DNA of 64,000 bases, from contig NC_063065.1 in the NCBI RefSeq assembly GCF_018812025.1, forward strand, positions 33,304,621 through 33,368,620. The letters are read 5' to 3'. Origin of the DNA: Megalobrama amblycephala (taxonomy: Eukaryota > Chordata > Actinopteri > Cypriniformes > Xenocyprididae). A program made the position numbers and the translations under genes. The notes under the pieces were generated by a model, which was not told the DNA's origin, ran no database searches, and was given only the letters and a program-made list of their open reading frames with translations. Below are positions 33,251 through 45,201 of this stretch, piece after piece. How positions within the stretch are numbered: the first letter of the stretch is position 1; every line of letters begins with the position of its first letter.

Positions 33251-33636
33251 TAAGACTAAGAGAAAACTGTTATTCATTTTTATTTATACTGTTTTAATTT
33301 CTATTATCAATGTATGGAAAGGAGTTCAGTTAGGAGGACAAAAGTTGTAGAAGCTCATGTACAGTAAGGTCTGAAGAGACTCAGATGAGTTTGTGGCAAA
33401 ATCTTTTGTTCTTGAGTATTGTTGTCTTTTACTGCATATGATAATTCATACTCAGAAAGTAGAACTGAAATGACATTCATTACAAGACGGTTAGTTAAAA
33501 AATTAAAATGCACCTGTAGACTATTTTCTAGTCATGTATTTCAATGAGGATTTCTTAAAAAACTGTTTAAAAATCTTGTCTCGTGAACTCAATCTCGTGT
33601 CTCGTCTCATGACCTAACGGTCTCGTCACACCCCTA

Positions 33637-35004
33637 ATCATCATAAAATTGTCTTTTTCATTCTGAATGCTAATAGTCAGTTATCATAGTTTTTAACACT
33701 TCTTGCTAACATACAACTGCATATTGAGCTGTATTATGGTTATGATGGAGTAGTCTGGAAGTGGTCTTGTGGTGAGAAAGCAACCACGAGGCGACTGATA
33801 TATACACATTCCAGGCAAAACCACAAAATGGGGCCGATGTAGTGTTTATTACAAACCTAAATTGTCCTGTGTTTGCAGTAATAAAATCCACCGCCATGAT
33901 TTCACAGCTTGTTGTGGTTCATACAATGCTAATCATGATCCTTTGAGTGCAAACTGGGGGTCAAAACTATTCAGCCATTTACAGTCCAATAAATGTGTCT
34001 CCAGAGGTGGCAGTCTTTTGAAGACTGTGTGATAATCATCCAATTATATATAATTGGTTAGGTGTTCACCCTCTAAATTAGGTTTCTTAATAAGACACCA
34101 CCACTAAATTTTCCGGGCAACTGTAAAAATAATGAAAACATTGTATTAGCTGGTCTATATCGGTGTGGCACGCCACCTGAAAGTCCTGTAGAAACAATCC
34201 CAATTAAGACAAAACATCAGGCATCTGAGTAAACACACACAAATATAAACACACACACACACACATACACACCAGGGGGAGGTGAAGCTAAACGTTCAGG
34301 GATCCAATGTTTGCTTTCCTGAGATTGAATATTTAACGAAGTGTGCGGTTAAACAGTAACATAATGCTCCTGCATTGACAGGCTCATTAATTTTTAACCT
34401 GTCGCACTGAGATTCCACTGTGTTGTCTGAAATTGGTTTTGCATAAAGAATTAGGACTTGACATGAAAGCTGGGAATTTAAAAATTGATCAAAAGTCCGA
34501 ATGGACGTGTTGCTCATTTATGGTGTCTTCTCTCCCTTCATCTCACACTTTCGGTTACAATGACATTTGCGACTACACTGTGTACTAACTCGTTGTATTT
34601 TTTGATGTCTTTTGTCATTGTCCATGTCTCCTGGGCCAATGCTAGGCACAAAGATCACCTATCAACAAAGCTTGATATGTTTCTGTCCTTTACCATGTCA
34701 AACTTTCACGCTCTCTCTCTCTCTTTTCACATTCACACACATTCCTTTATTCACCAGACACATTGTAATCAGATTGATAATATAAAGTGAATTTGGACAT
34801 ACAATCGTTTTACAGTGGAATGCGTGTACTTGGTTTGTCATTGCATATAGAGTTTCTATTATCAGGGAGATAACTGTAATATGCATCCTATGTAGGGTCG
34901 TGGGGATGCTGAAGTCTGGAAATCCCGCCACCCATTTACCTATCCTGCATGTTTTTGGATCAGCTGGGACTTGAACCAGGGACAGCTCAGAAGCTGACCC
35001 ACAG
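33637..35004. other. Unassigned sequence with a short (CA)n
   Basis: A CA-rich tract lies at 34228-34271. The stretch 34890-34980 (CACCCATTTACCTATCCTGC, GGACTTGAACCAGGGACAGC) resembles the tRNA-like part of a SINE in reverse, but too little is preserved to call it. Confidence 0.35.
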
Positions 35005-35763
35005 ATATCACTTTTCCACCAGCATGAACCGGGAGCTAGTTCAGAGCCAGTGGTATTGCTGGTTCGGAGCTGGTTCGAGTGACGAGCCTTCAAAGAACCG
35101 GTTTGCCTTTCCACAGGCTAGAGAGCCAGCACAGAGGCAGGTCTTACATCACTGTATACGTCTCATCTTTCACAGCAACGATAGCGTGGCAGCGCCATAC
35201 ACAATCACATCATGACTTGGTCGAGATGCATCCGTGCCACGCAGATCGGTGCATGACACCAACGCACCGCGAGAATGATCCAAAAGCACAAGTAGTTGTA
35301 TGCTCTCCAAACACTCTCGCGGTGCTTTGGTGTCGTGCCACAAGCCAGTCGGTCCTTGCAGTGCCAATGCATTTTGAATAAGCCTTCCATCAACAACGAC
35401 GGACGTTGCATTACAATGGATGCTCATGGCTTTGCAAACCTATCGGCATCCAAACATGGTGAATCTAACGTCTTCGTGCAGCTTGCCATAATTTGTATAG
35501 ATGGAGATTACAATCGAGCTGCTATAAGCTCAATTAGCTGCTATGGTCACAAGTTTCTGATCGTCTTGTTGGTCATATTAACCCCGCCCCCAGCCCCTGA
35601 CACAAGTGGTTCTTACTTCTAGACCAGAATTTTTTGGTGCTACTTACGAACCACTTTTCCTGGTTCAGAGCTGGTTCTCTGTGTGTCAAAAGACAAAGAA
35701 CTGATTTGAAACTAGGCTCTGGCTCTGAATCAGCACTCAAACTGCCTTGGTGGAAAAGGGGTA
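35005..35763. mobile_element. Foldback element with CTTTTCCACCA ends
   Basis: The left end CTTTTCCACCAGCATGAACC and the right end TGCCTTGGTGGAAAAG share inverted CTTTTCCACCA. Subterminal AGCTAGTTCAGAGCCAG and CTCTGGCTCTGAATCAGCA are also related inversely. The centre forms a second hairpin: GACACCAACGCACCGCGAG (35256-35274) against CTCGCGGTGCTTTGGTGTC (35316-35334). It is non-coding. The superfamily is undetermined because no clear target-site duplication is visible. Confidence 0.6.
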
Positions 35764-36289
35764 TGAGTCACTATTTCACCCTTGTAATGGTAACTTGAAC
35801 CTGAATTACATGATTAAGGAATGTTCACACTGACAGTTATTTGCAAAGCAACTGGAGGTGTCATTTTGAAACGCCATGAGCGACGGCGAACATTGATGAT
35901 CCAACTAACTTGAGCAGAGTTCAACTTGCAAATGAGCTGATGCGGTGACTAGCAAGAAGTGAAAAAAACTGGAGCTCATGGGATCCGCCCTCTGATTCAG
36001 TTGGATACTGCAGTCGAGTAGGAATACCTACGAGCAACCAACATTACAGGGACTTGGCAATGTGTGAACGCCCCTTTAGGCTGAACTGTGAGTTGTGAGA
36101 GTACAGTAAGCAAACATTTATGAGGTGTGCTGAGCTCAGCATTTTCAGTGGACTGTGCAGATAACTTGTTTGGGAAGCAGTCCATGCCCAGGGCTGGATT
36201 ATGTTTCTCCAGGGGTTCATGTCTTTGGATTACTGTAGATACTGAGATGAGGGGTACTATGTGATGATTGGTTTATATTGTAACTTACC
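35764..36289. other. Unassigned sequence
   Basis: No termini, tandem repeats or exon signals that I can support. Confidence 0.4.
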
Positions 36290-36975
36290 AACTAGGAGCT
36301 CAGCTGTATGTGCTGAGGGGGCCAGTGGCCCTGGTGTTAAACTTGCACTAGGGGCAGAAGGTGTTCAATTCACACTGCATTCTCTGAGGGGGCCTCATAT
36401 TATTCTTGAACTGTCTGCATCAAGAGTCTCAGGTGTTCTGCTCATGGTGCATGTGATGAGGGGCCAGGGGGCCCTAACATTCAACTTGAGGTGCACGGAG
36501 GTTTCTGGCGTCCCAAGTAGTCAGCTTGCACTCACAACAAGAAGCCCATTGCCCAATCAGTCAGATTGTCCTTTTTGCAGCAAGGGCCTGGGGGCCCTAG
36601 TTGGGGTCCTAGTGGTCAACTTGTGATGTGTGTGCCAAAGGGCCCAAGGGGTCCTAGTGGACATCATGTGCTGTATATGCCAAGGGGCCTGGGAGCCCTA
36701 GTGATCACCTAGCAACATATGCACTGAAGAGCTTGAGGGCCCTAGTCGGCAGCTGCATGTGCCAAGGGGCCTTCAGGCCCCAGCAGTCAGCTTGTGATAT
36801 ATGTGCTGAAAGGCCCCAGGGCTCTAGTAGTCAACTTGCAATGTATAGACCCGAGTGGTCAGCTTACACTGCATGTGCTCAGGAGCTCAGTTGCACTATA
36901 TACTCCAAGTTGCCCTTAGGAGGTCATCTTGATTTGAATTTGTGGTCAGCATCCTTTGGCACTCTTGGCCCCTAG
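36290..36975. repeat. Degenerate minisatellite, unit about 40-50 bp
   Basis: Variants of the phrase CTAGTGGTCAACTTGTGATG followed by TGTGCCAAGGGGCCTGGGGG recur at roughly 36608, 36656, 36710, 36744, 36784, 36827 and 36856, with older copies to the left. Unit length varies and identity is moderate, so the array is old. It is clearly GC-richer than its surroundings. A 121-codon plus frame in it is a consequence of the repeat. Confidence 0.8.
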
Positions 36976-38769
36976 CAATCTGAGACCCCAGGGAACTAGC
37001 ACCACTGTCCAGGTTCATACTCCAGCCCCTGCAATGATAGACAAACGCAATAAGACCCAACATACATATATTAAAGTGAGCGTGCATTTCTTTCATCATG
37101 AGTTAGTGTTTGAACATTCTTAGAAACAATCTGAGAGACAGTCAAGCTGAGACATGAGTGGAAAAATCTTGCTGTCCATCCCATCATCACAGGAGAACAT
37201 GTGATCGGAGACGCCCGCCATAGGCCTACATACCGGCACATACAGAAAAACCACCCTACAGAATTCAGGGCGCCAACAAAAATAGAAAGCACAGGAACCA
37301 CACCAATAAGGCAATATAAGACACTTCCCTTGGTTTTATGAAAGGAACTCTGTGAGTTTTTCCTTCTGTGAAGCCAGGTGGCCAGGCAGCCTCAGGAATT
37401 AAACCAACATTGTTTTCTTAGTGAGACTGGACTAAAATCTTCAAGGTTTTAACAGAGTGTCAGACCCTCAACTCAAACTAAATTATATCAGGGACACAAC
37501 AGGGAAGGCTTCTAAAGAAGTCATTTATTTCCACTAGAGCAAATGAGCTGGTGTACTTAGAGGGCCACATAATCATTAGCACCTGCAGACAACAATAGAA
37601 GAGGTTGCAGGGAGGGTCAAAATAATGAGGGCGAACAGTATCCCCTAATTCTCTCCTTTCAGAAACAAAACACACATCTGCATCCTTGAGGTGCATTGTT
37701 AGCTACTGGAATACACACTGCATTGTGAGTCTGCAAGCTGTATTTGGGGAAAATGTACCTCTAAATACTATCAGAGTTTTGTTCTAAATGACCCTTAACA
37801 TCTATATACCCTTAACATCCTTTGTCAGTGTGTCTGGCACTGTTGCAAACAAAGAAAGCACCACAACACCTTCCATACAAGACTTTTACATTTTTTGAAG
37901 AAAACATTAGCTGTATTTGCCCATGTGAAATGCACTGGAAGGTATTGTAGGGTGTTGTGGATGGTGTCAGTACGGATGTGCCCGCAGCCAAACACTGGCA
38001 TGGTTAATGGCTTTATATATATATACGAAAAATAGGGGCATAAAGTCACTATTCAATAATGAGTAATTGAAGTGAATGAGAGTAAACTTTATGAATGAAA
38101 TGAGCAGAGCATAATTTCAAATCAAAATGTCGCTTTGCTGATGTGTGTCTCTCAGAAATCAGAGTTTTGACAAGAGTGATATAATCTGAGATACTACATC
38201 ATACAGATTTCTACCACTTGCAATTAATTTTAGCAATAAAAGTATAAAAGTGTTTTGCAATATATACATTTTATGTATTAAATAAATTTTATGATTATAA
38301 TAAAATATATATTTTATAAGTCATGGCATATTTGTTCAATTAAAACTATGAAGGGAACAGAATTAGGCCTTCATTTAAAAATGGCTTCTCATGTAATATC
38401 ACAATATATATATATATATAATACTAATATTAACTTCCAGTTAAAGCCCTGCCCACTTCCGGATTTATCCAAATACAGATATAGATACAAAGAATTTTGA
38501 GATTGTTACAGATACAGATGTTGGCTCTGCTGCACACCACTAATTGTCTGTTTTCAGTATGTTTCTATGTGGTTGCTGACCTGCCCATGTCAAAGATCCG
38601 ACTCACAAGTCTCTATAATAAGCTGGTCCCTAGATATGGCCCAGATCCCTCCTCCAGAAATGTTGTATTGTCCACCAGGTGAACATCTGACACCTCTTTG
38701 ACCCTCATAAATTGGGGTATTATTAATTTCTGTAGCATAAATATTTAAATTATACACAACTTTTAATTC
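36976..38769. other. Unassigned sequence with a (TA)n
   Basis: Contains a short TA run near 38402-38420. No other element was recognised; the composition is close to the window average and open frames are short. Confidence 0.4.
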
Positions 38770-39403
38770 TTAAAGGGTTAGTTCACCCAAAAATGAAAAT
38801 TATGTCATTAATGACTCACCCTCATGTCGTTCCAAACCCGTAAGACCTTCGTTCATCTTCGGAACACAGTTTAAGATATTTTAGATTTAGTCCGAGAGCT
38901 TTCTGTCCCTCCATTGAAAATGTATGTACGGTATACTGTCCATGTCCAGAAAGGTAATAAAAACATCATCAAAGTAGTCCATGTGACATCAGTGGGTTAG
39001 TTAGAATTTGTTGCAGCATCGAAAATACATTTTGGTCCAAAAATAACAAAAACAACGACTTTATTCAGTATTGTCTTCTCTTCCGGAATCCTTTCCATTG
39101 AATTGATTCCATTGAATTGATTCCATTGAATCCTTTCATCTGTCGGCGTTGGTAATGCACTTTTACGTCGCCGTGGTTGTTTTTAGCGATTTGGACTACT
39201 TTGATGATGTTTTTATTACCTTTCTGGACATGGACAGTCTACCGTACATACATTTTCAATGGAGGGACAGAAAGCTCTCGGACTAAATGTAAAATATCTT
39301 AAACTGTGTTCCAAAGATGAACGAAGGTCTTACGGGTTTGGAACAACATGAGGGTGAGTCATTAATGACATCATTTTCATTTTTGGGTGAACTAACCCTT
39401 TAA
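38770..39403. mobile_element. Complete foldback MITE, arms about 210 bp, TTAA borders
   Basis: The left arm (38770-38981) and right arm (39192-39403) are near-perfect inverted repeats: TTAAAGGGTTAGTTCACCC against GGGTGAACTAACCCTTTAA, inward through CTCACCCTCATG, TCCGAGAGCTTTCTGTCCCT and TACCTTTCTGGACATGGACA. The ~210-bp loop contains a triplicated TTCCATTGAATTGA (39095-39135). TTAA is present at both borders. This is the full form of the family whose fragments lie at 9896, 13816, 16490 and 23600. Confidence 0.9.
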
Positions 39404-39737
39404 GGCCTGTTCACACCAAGATGAATGTCCAGAATGAACATTTGGTGCAATAAACATTTACTTTTGAATGAACATTAATGTGACTGTTCAGAAAATCACA
39501 AACATTCACATAGCATAAATGGCAGAGTTTTGTTTTTATTATTTTTCCATGATATGCTGCAAAGATTTGTGTATTTGGTCACGTATTTCTGCATTTCCAT
39601 AAGCGCCACCTACTGTCAGAGAGTGAATTTGCATTTTCATTTGTTTCATTTCATTCTGTATATTCATATTGGTCTGAACAGACAATTTGCTTGCAAAATG
39701 TTTGTGCTGAACATTTGTGTTGGTGTGAACAGGCCTA
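39404..39737. mobile_element. MITE with GGCCTGTTCACACCAA ends
   Basis: The left end GGCCTGTTCACACCAAGATG and the right end TGTTGGTGTGAACAGGCC are inverted repeats of 16 bp. The element abuts the foldback MITE on its left directly. It has an AT-rich interior and no coding capacity. A target-site duplication is not clear, so the superfamily stays open. Confidence 0.75.
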
Positions 39738-40893
39738 TGAAGGTACATTATATAACTTTTTTTTGTTCAAAAGTTACAAAACATATGAGCAAATACATCA
39801 TGAATCTATTTTTCATCTCGTTTTTGTTTTATCCTGAATCACTACGATACACCTATAATAAGTGTTTATATTCTGACTATTTTAGATGGACGGGACAGCA
39901 ACCTCTGCGGAGTAGCCCGACTACAATTTTCTTCTGCATGACACATGCAGTTTTGATTATTAGCCGCTAGAGCACCAAATACTTAAGTATGAGCAATAAT
40001 AAACTTGTTAGTGTATTTGTCAGTGTCATTTACTAGGTCAAGAATACTTGAATGCGAAAGGAGTCTGAAAATTACACATGCAAAGTAGTTAGCTATATAG
40101 GCCTATATACCGTATGGCCTGTTCTGGGGTGTGGCGGAAAGGGTCCGGATGTGTGAGACCTCCACAAAAGGGCACTGATATGTCTGTTCAATGAGGCATG
40201 GAGCAGAGGCGCTGGGAAACAGCTCCATGGTCACTCTCTGAAACTGGAGACCACCAGGAGATCCTTCAGAGAGACGAGACATGATACTACTTTCTTTCAG
40301 TCCTGATACAGGCCAGCCAACAATGCAAAGGACGCTGACTGCTCCTCTCACCTGTGTTTCTTTCTGCCAGGTCTGGGAACAAAATGGTGGCAGATGTTGT
40401 TCCACAAAAAGGTCTGAATTGAAGAAGGGAGGTTAAAGATTACTGAAACTAATCCCTCAAATCAATGAATAGTTTCAATAGTATATCTGTCGGACAACAC
40501 CTTTCCTCCCTTTCAAGCACGTTTAAAGGAATAGTTTAAATGTGCTTTGTTGACTGACTTGCCTTCATGTCTCTCCAAACCTGTATCAACATACAAGTGT
40601 GAAACAACATAAATAACAGGGTTCGTACAGATACTGTAAAATTCAATTCCAGTACTCTCAAGGACTTTAAGCACTACTTTTTTGCTTTTCAAGGACTAAA
40701 ATCCGAGATCTCACTTATCAAACAATATCTTTATTATCTTTAACATTTTAACAAAGGTAAATAGAGAAATAAAAATAAACTAATAAAACTAAATTGTACA
40801 GTGAACCCTAATGCTCAAAATACTTAATTGATTTGAGTAGGACAGTTGAATTAACTGTTATAAAGTATTTAGAACGTTCTTTTTCTTTTGTAT
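39738..40893. other. Unassigned sequence; possible exon-like block at 40100-40410
   Basis: 40100-40410 has balanced composition and a 100-codon minus-strand frame, but I recognise no family and find no matching splice sites. 40410-40890 contains an AAAGGAATAGTTTAAATG fragment of the dispersed family and AT-rich sequence. Confidence 0.35.
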
Positions 40894-41123
40894 GGAGCCC
40901 CGGACATGACATGCAGGGAAAAAAAAAATAAATAAATAGTAGGCTAAATCGTGTGCACGATTTACTAATTTGTTCCCTCGATTTATAAACAATGCCCATG
41001 ATTTATAAATTGAGGGAACAAAATAGTTAATCGTGCGCACGATTTATTAAATCGAGTGAACGAATTAGTAAATTGTTCGCACAATTACATTGTTTTTTCC
41101 TTTCATGTCATGTGCGGGGCTCC
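40894..41123. mobile_element. MITE with GGAGCCCCGGACATGACATG ends and 5-bp duplication
   Basis: The left end GGAGCCCCGGACATGACATG is inverted on the right as CATGTCATGTGCGGGGCTCC. The interior has repeated palindromes such as AATCGTGCGCACGATT. The exact 5-bp duplication TGTAT flanks the element (40889-40893 and 41124-41128). It is 230 bp long and non-coding. Confidence 0.85.
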
Positions 41124-41379
41124 TGTATGAACTCATTTCTTTTAATTTAGACTAACTTAAGTTTAACTGAAACTGGCTGGGATTTTTTTATTTTATTTTC
41201 CAGCATGCTACACCATGCTATTGTTAACATGTTAGAAAATTAGCAAGTTGGCATTTTCTGAATTAGTTTGTTATAAAATTTACGCTGAGATAATCTTGTA
41301 ATTTTAAGTTAAATGTATAAATTAGTGTACTCAAATATTTCAAGTTAAGAACAATAAAAATGTATGAGAACAAAATAAA

Positions 41380-42094
41380 ATTTTACTTAAACTGAGTTTC
41401 TTAACTTTAAAAAAAACCTCACTTTTTTGAGTTCTGACAACTTATTAGGGTTTATAGTGAAGTAAATAACTCATTTGATTTGCAAGAACTCAAAATAAAA
41501 AAGTTAACTAAATATTTTATGTTAATTGGGTCCCACTTTATATTAAGTGGCATTAACTACTATGTACTTACATCAAAAAATAAGTACAATGTACTTATTG
41601 GTTCATATTGAATTGCAAAACACTTTTTGCTGCCATTGAGGTGGGATACGGGTAAGGTTAGGGAAGGTTTGGTGGTATGGGTAGGTTTAAGGGTAGGGGT
41701 AAGGTGTAAGGGATGGGTCAACAGTGTAATTATAAATGTAATTACAGAAATTAATAACAGATGTAATTACATGCAGGTGTTTTTAAAATATAAGTACAAT
41801 GTAAAAACATGCATATACACAATAAGTGCATTGTATCAAATGATTAATTTAAATGAAAGTACATAGTAGTTAAGGCCACTTAATATAAAGTGGGACTGTT
41901 AATTGCTATCAAAATGTATGAGTTAGCCAACTCAGTACTTCAAGTTAGGAGCAATTAACATGCATGATTTCTACAAACTCAAAAAATGAGTTCTGCTTAC
42001 TTAAAATTGGGAGCATCATAACTGAAAAAAGAAAAATGATGTAACTGATTGCCTCAATTTTTTGAGTTAGCCCAACTTATTTGGGTTTACAGCA
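41380..42094. mobile_element. AT-rich MITE-like sequence hosting a hAT-like MITE
   Basis: Both flanks of the inserted element hold palindromic ACTCAAAAAATGAGTT-type strings and the phrase ACTTATT(A/T)GGGTTTA-AG(T/C) occurs at 41440 and 42077. This is typical of a widespread fish MITE family with AACTCAAA-rich arms. The borders cannot be fixed exactly, and two adjacent copies are possible. Confidence 0.45.
41529..41897. mobile_element. hAT-like MITE, copy 2, with exact 8-bp duplication
   Basis: The left end GGTCCCACTTTATATTAAGT is matched by the inverse ACTTAATATAAAGTGGGACT on the right; the arms extend about 45 bp. The flanks are the exact 8-bp duplication GTTAATTG (41521-41528 and 41898-41905), the hAT hallmark. 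The 369-bp interior is colinear with copy 1 at 18693. No transposase. Confidence 0.9.
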
Positions 42095-44458
42095 CATGTA
42101 AAGACTGTGGTAACTTTAACCATTGAAATAATACTATGACAAAGATATTGCTTTCTTTATTCAAACTGATTTTGACTCCCATAAATATATGATTGACCTG
42201 AAGAATGAAAGCTGCATCATATACTTGGATATTTATATGAGCAATGCCATGCTCAGCCATGCAAAATGTCTCTATATCTAAATCAGATGGGCTGCAGCAT
42301 TGATTTTGTGCAAAAAAAGATTGTTTTATCAATACAATTATGCACTAAATTCACATATATTGTCTTTCAATAATTCAACCACTTTTCAAGTACCTTTCAT
42401 GAATATGGCTGTTTTCCACTGTTGTGGGATAACATCTTCTCATATGAAATAGCTAAGTATTCCTCTCTCGAAAACTTTTAGCACATATTTACTATTACAG
42501 TTCTCAATAAAAAGTGTTGATTATAGCATTACACTTAAATCTATGGCATTATATTTAGATCTATAACATTATATTTAGATCATGGCATGAAAGGTTGCAG
42601 TGATGAACATTGTAGTCGACCACAGACATGTTGAGCTCATGAAAGCAGTGATCTCGTCAATGCAACTCAATTTCTGCACACTAACAAATGCTTTCATCAT
42701 AACTAACAGTGCAAACACGATGTAACTAAGAGATTTGTTGAATAAAACAGGAGTTTTGGGCACGAGTCCAGAACTCAGTCACTGATTAACTGTTTGATTG
42801 ACAGCTCCAGCGATTGTAAAGGGAGCGTTCTTTGATCGCTTTCTATATATAATTTAATCACCATTTAAATAACAGATTATTTTCATCCTGCTAAGAGAAA
42901 CAATGTGAAGTTGAGCGTTAGTCACTGGTTTGATTTACAGACACATAGACAAAGAACATCTGACTGTACATGAATCATTACATATCAGATCCGCCATTAG
43001 AATGAACACAGTTACTGACATGTTGTTGCATTACTGTGAAGTTCATATCTTAAAAGTCTGTTTGCAAAGCCAAAATGGGACTGATTTACCAAAGAATCCA
43101 CAGTGAAATGTACCGAATACAAATAATTAAAGCTCAACTGAGACATTCACATTGTTGAAAATAAATAACCATATTCCTAGCATTAGGATCCTTTGTATCT
43201 CTCGCCTGCATCTCTCACCAATTCATACACACAAGGGGGTGACGGAAGTTTCGCCAAACCTCTAAACACTTTCACTACTACCTTCCCAGTGTCTACAACC
43301 TACTTTCTGTGACAGGATGATGCCTGCACCACGGAATGTAGGTTACTAAAAATTATCTCTTATTACTCCCCATTAAATCGAAAGCCTGTCTGCAAACAGA
43401 CAAAATTAAGTCAGGCAGACAGGAAGCTGCTGTTCCTAAAGTTTGCTGTAAACAAAATGAGATTACCAGGCAACTTCTGAATTTGATTTACTTAGGCTTA
43501 ATATAAACAGGTTGTCAAACCACAGGTCTGTAAAACTGAGAGAAACTGCATAAGTAAGAGAGGAATTAATCCACGGGTTAGTATTCAGAGGAATTCAGCT
43601 TCAAGAGGAATTTGTCAGGGGAACTGACAACTGCGAAGGAAGCGTAACCTTTTTTAGTGTTGTCTGAGATGTATTTATTAATAAAGTGCATATTGTTGTG
43701 CTACGCTTTGACTGATTGTGGATTGCAAAAAAAAAAAAAAAAAAAAAATCCCCAGATAAAACAATTACGAGGGCAAATCATTTAAACATGAAGCGTTAAA
43801 TAAATAAATATGAGTGTGTAGTCATAATTGTCTTGAAAGAGAATCTTGCAGCTCATTACGCACATATATTTTGACATGTTTGCATAATCCAAAACCTAAT
43901 CCGAACGCTGCGCCGTCTCCTCCGTAACGACTAAGATAACAAGCGGAAGACAGCATTACTTGTGAGAATAAATGCTGATAAAGTTCTAGCAGCTGTATTA
44001 TTTGATAAATAGGATTTTCCGAGTCTGTGGTTTAAGGCACTTTTCATCATACCGTTTTTTTTTTTTTTCTTCTTTCTTTTAACATAGCTAAACTATTATA
44101 TCTGAGCTACAATGAGTGAAAGACACATCCTTTCACTGAAACTGCAGGGGGAAACTTTACAGTGGCTCTTGGAAAGAAAGACACGCTAATTACATGTCAA
44201 TAATTCAATGCTTAATTTTAATGACCGGGAGAGGCTGGTTTACTCTACACTGCGGAGTGAGTGATTATCTGCGGTGGGAGATAAAGGGACTACAGTACTG
44301 GGAGAGAGAGGAAAGGGAAGATAAGGTAGAGTATTCTGGTGATTGCTCTTCCGTCTCCCTCGCTCTTCCGAGGTGGTAAAAGGTCTCACAAACTCCTGAC
44401 TCGACAGATTTGACTGCAATAGCCCTGGAACTGTGGACTGGAGATGGGTGGGGTGAAC
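42095..44458. other. Largely unique sequence, possible conserved elements
   Basis: 42540-42840 holds an exact TGATTGACAG at 42795-42804. 43240-44410 is complex, moderately GC-rich sequence interrupted only by an A-run at 43730-43748 and a T-run at 44056-44070. Frames overlap on both strands and lack motifs. Regulatory sequence is conceivable; only comparison with related genomes can show it. Confidence 0.35.
42795..42804 (+). promoter_or_regulatory. Candidate PBX/PREP(MEIS) site
   Basis: Exact TGATTGACAG on the plus strand. The consensus is from published PBX-PREP/MEIS work; whether this site is used is unknown. Confidence 0.25.
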
Positions 44459-44746
44459 ACACACACACACTCAGGTTTGTTTTTGTGAATTGTGGGGATA
44501 TTCCATAGGCGTAATGGTTTTTATACTGTGCAAACCGTATTTTCTACCACCCTACACCAACCCTACCCCTAAATCTACCCATCACAGGAAACTGTGCACA
44601 TTTTTATTTTCTCAAAAAAACTAATTCTGACTGATTTATACGTCTTTTGAAAAATAGAGACATTATAAGTCTTATAAGTCACCCTCTCCTTGTAATACCT
44701 ATGTCATACCCATGTCATTATACAAATTTGTGTCCTGATATGTCAC

Positions 44747-44791
<45 letters not shown>
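44459..44791. repeat. Dispersed fish repeat bounded by CA tracts
   Basis: Between CA tracts at 44458-44471 and 44746-44791 lies GTTTTTGTGAATTGTGGGG, AATGGTTTTTATACTGTGCA, CCCTACCCCTAAATCTACCC and TAAGTCACCCTCTCCTTG. I recognise this as a common dispersed repeat of fish genomes that is regularly flanked by CA microsatellites. The CCCTACCCCTAAA part is not telomeric repeat. Confidence 0.6.
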
Positions 44792-44879
44792 TCAGATGTT
44801 TACCTAGCATCTATATGAGGACATACCACATATATAAAGCCAATTTATATGTTCACAACTGTCTGCATTTGAATGCACT

Positions 44880-45180
44880 GACACTATTGGATGAGAACTG
44901 AACTGAGCTGGACGATGACATTACTGAATGTCATCATAGCTGAATTGAACTCATTCCATAATTGATGAACTTTACATTTCATTGTACTGAACTGAATCAA
45001 CACTACACTGACCTGAGCTGAACAATGACACTATTGTGTTTTTAGAGGTGCTTTACAACAGAACTGAATTCTGTTTGCATCACTGAATCATTCTGTTCCT
45101 GTTTATCACTGTGTAAAGCTGCTTTAAAACAATTGGCATAGTATAAAGGGCTGTATAAATAAAGGTGACTTTGACTTGAA
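44880..45180 (+). mobile_element. LINE-like 3' end (GTAAAGCTGCTTTAAAACAA)
   Basis: Ends GTAAAGCTGCTTTAAAACAA, ATAAAGGGCTGTATAAATAA and AGGTGACTTTGACTTGA, a 3'-terminal signature common in fish retroposons, upstream of repeated CTGAACTGA strings. No coding part is present. I take it as the 3' UTR of a 5'-truncated LINE; a SINE sharing that tail is the alternative. Confidence 0.5.
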
Positions 45181-45201
45181 TAATAAATAAGCATGATATA
45201 T

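Larger units (their letters stand above)
31060..33636. mobile_element. hAT-like element carrying two nested insertions
   Basis: The right end reads GTCTCGTCTCATGACC ... GTCTCGTCACACCCCTAA, a terminus (TTAGGGGTGTGACGAGAC when inverted) that I recognise from a fish hAT-like family. On the left, GAGATCTCGCAAGATTG and ATGTGACAAGATTTCTCG are subterminal strings of the same type, but the exact left end is not found. The body segments 32036-32347 and 33251-33590 fit one contiguous repeat from memory, interrupted by the elements at 31394-32031 and 32348-33250. The left limit is approximate. Confidence 0.5.

Noticed and set aside
36261..36626. 121-codon plus frame
   Set aside because: It lies within the degenerate 40-50-bp minisatellite and has repeated phrases rather than a domain.
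40103..40405. 100-codon minus-strand frame in balanced sequence
   Set aside because: No recognised motif, and no acceptor/donor pair that would make it an exon. Left as unassigned; similarity search could change this.
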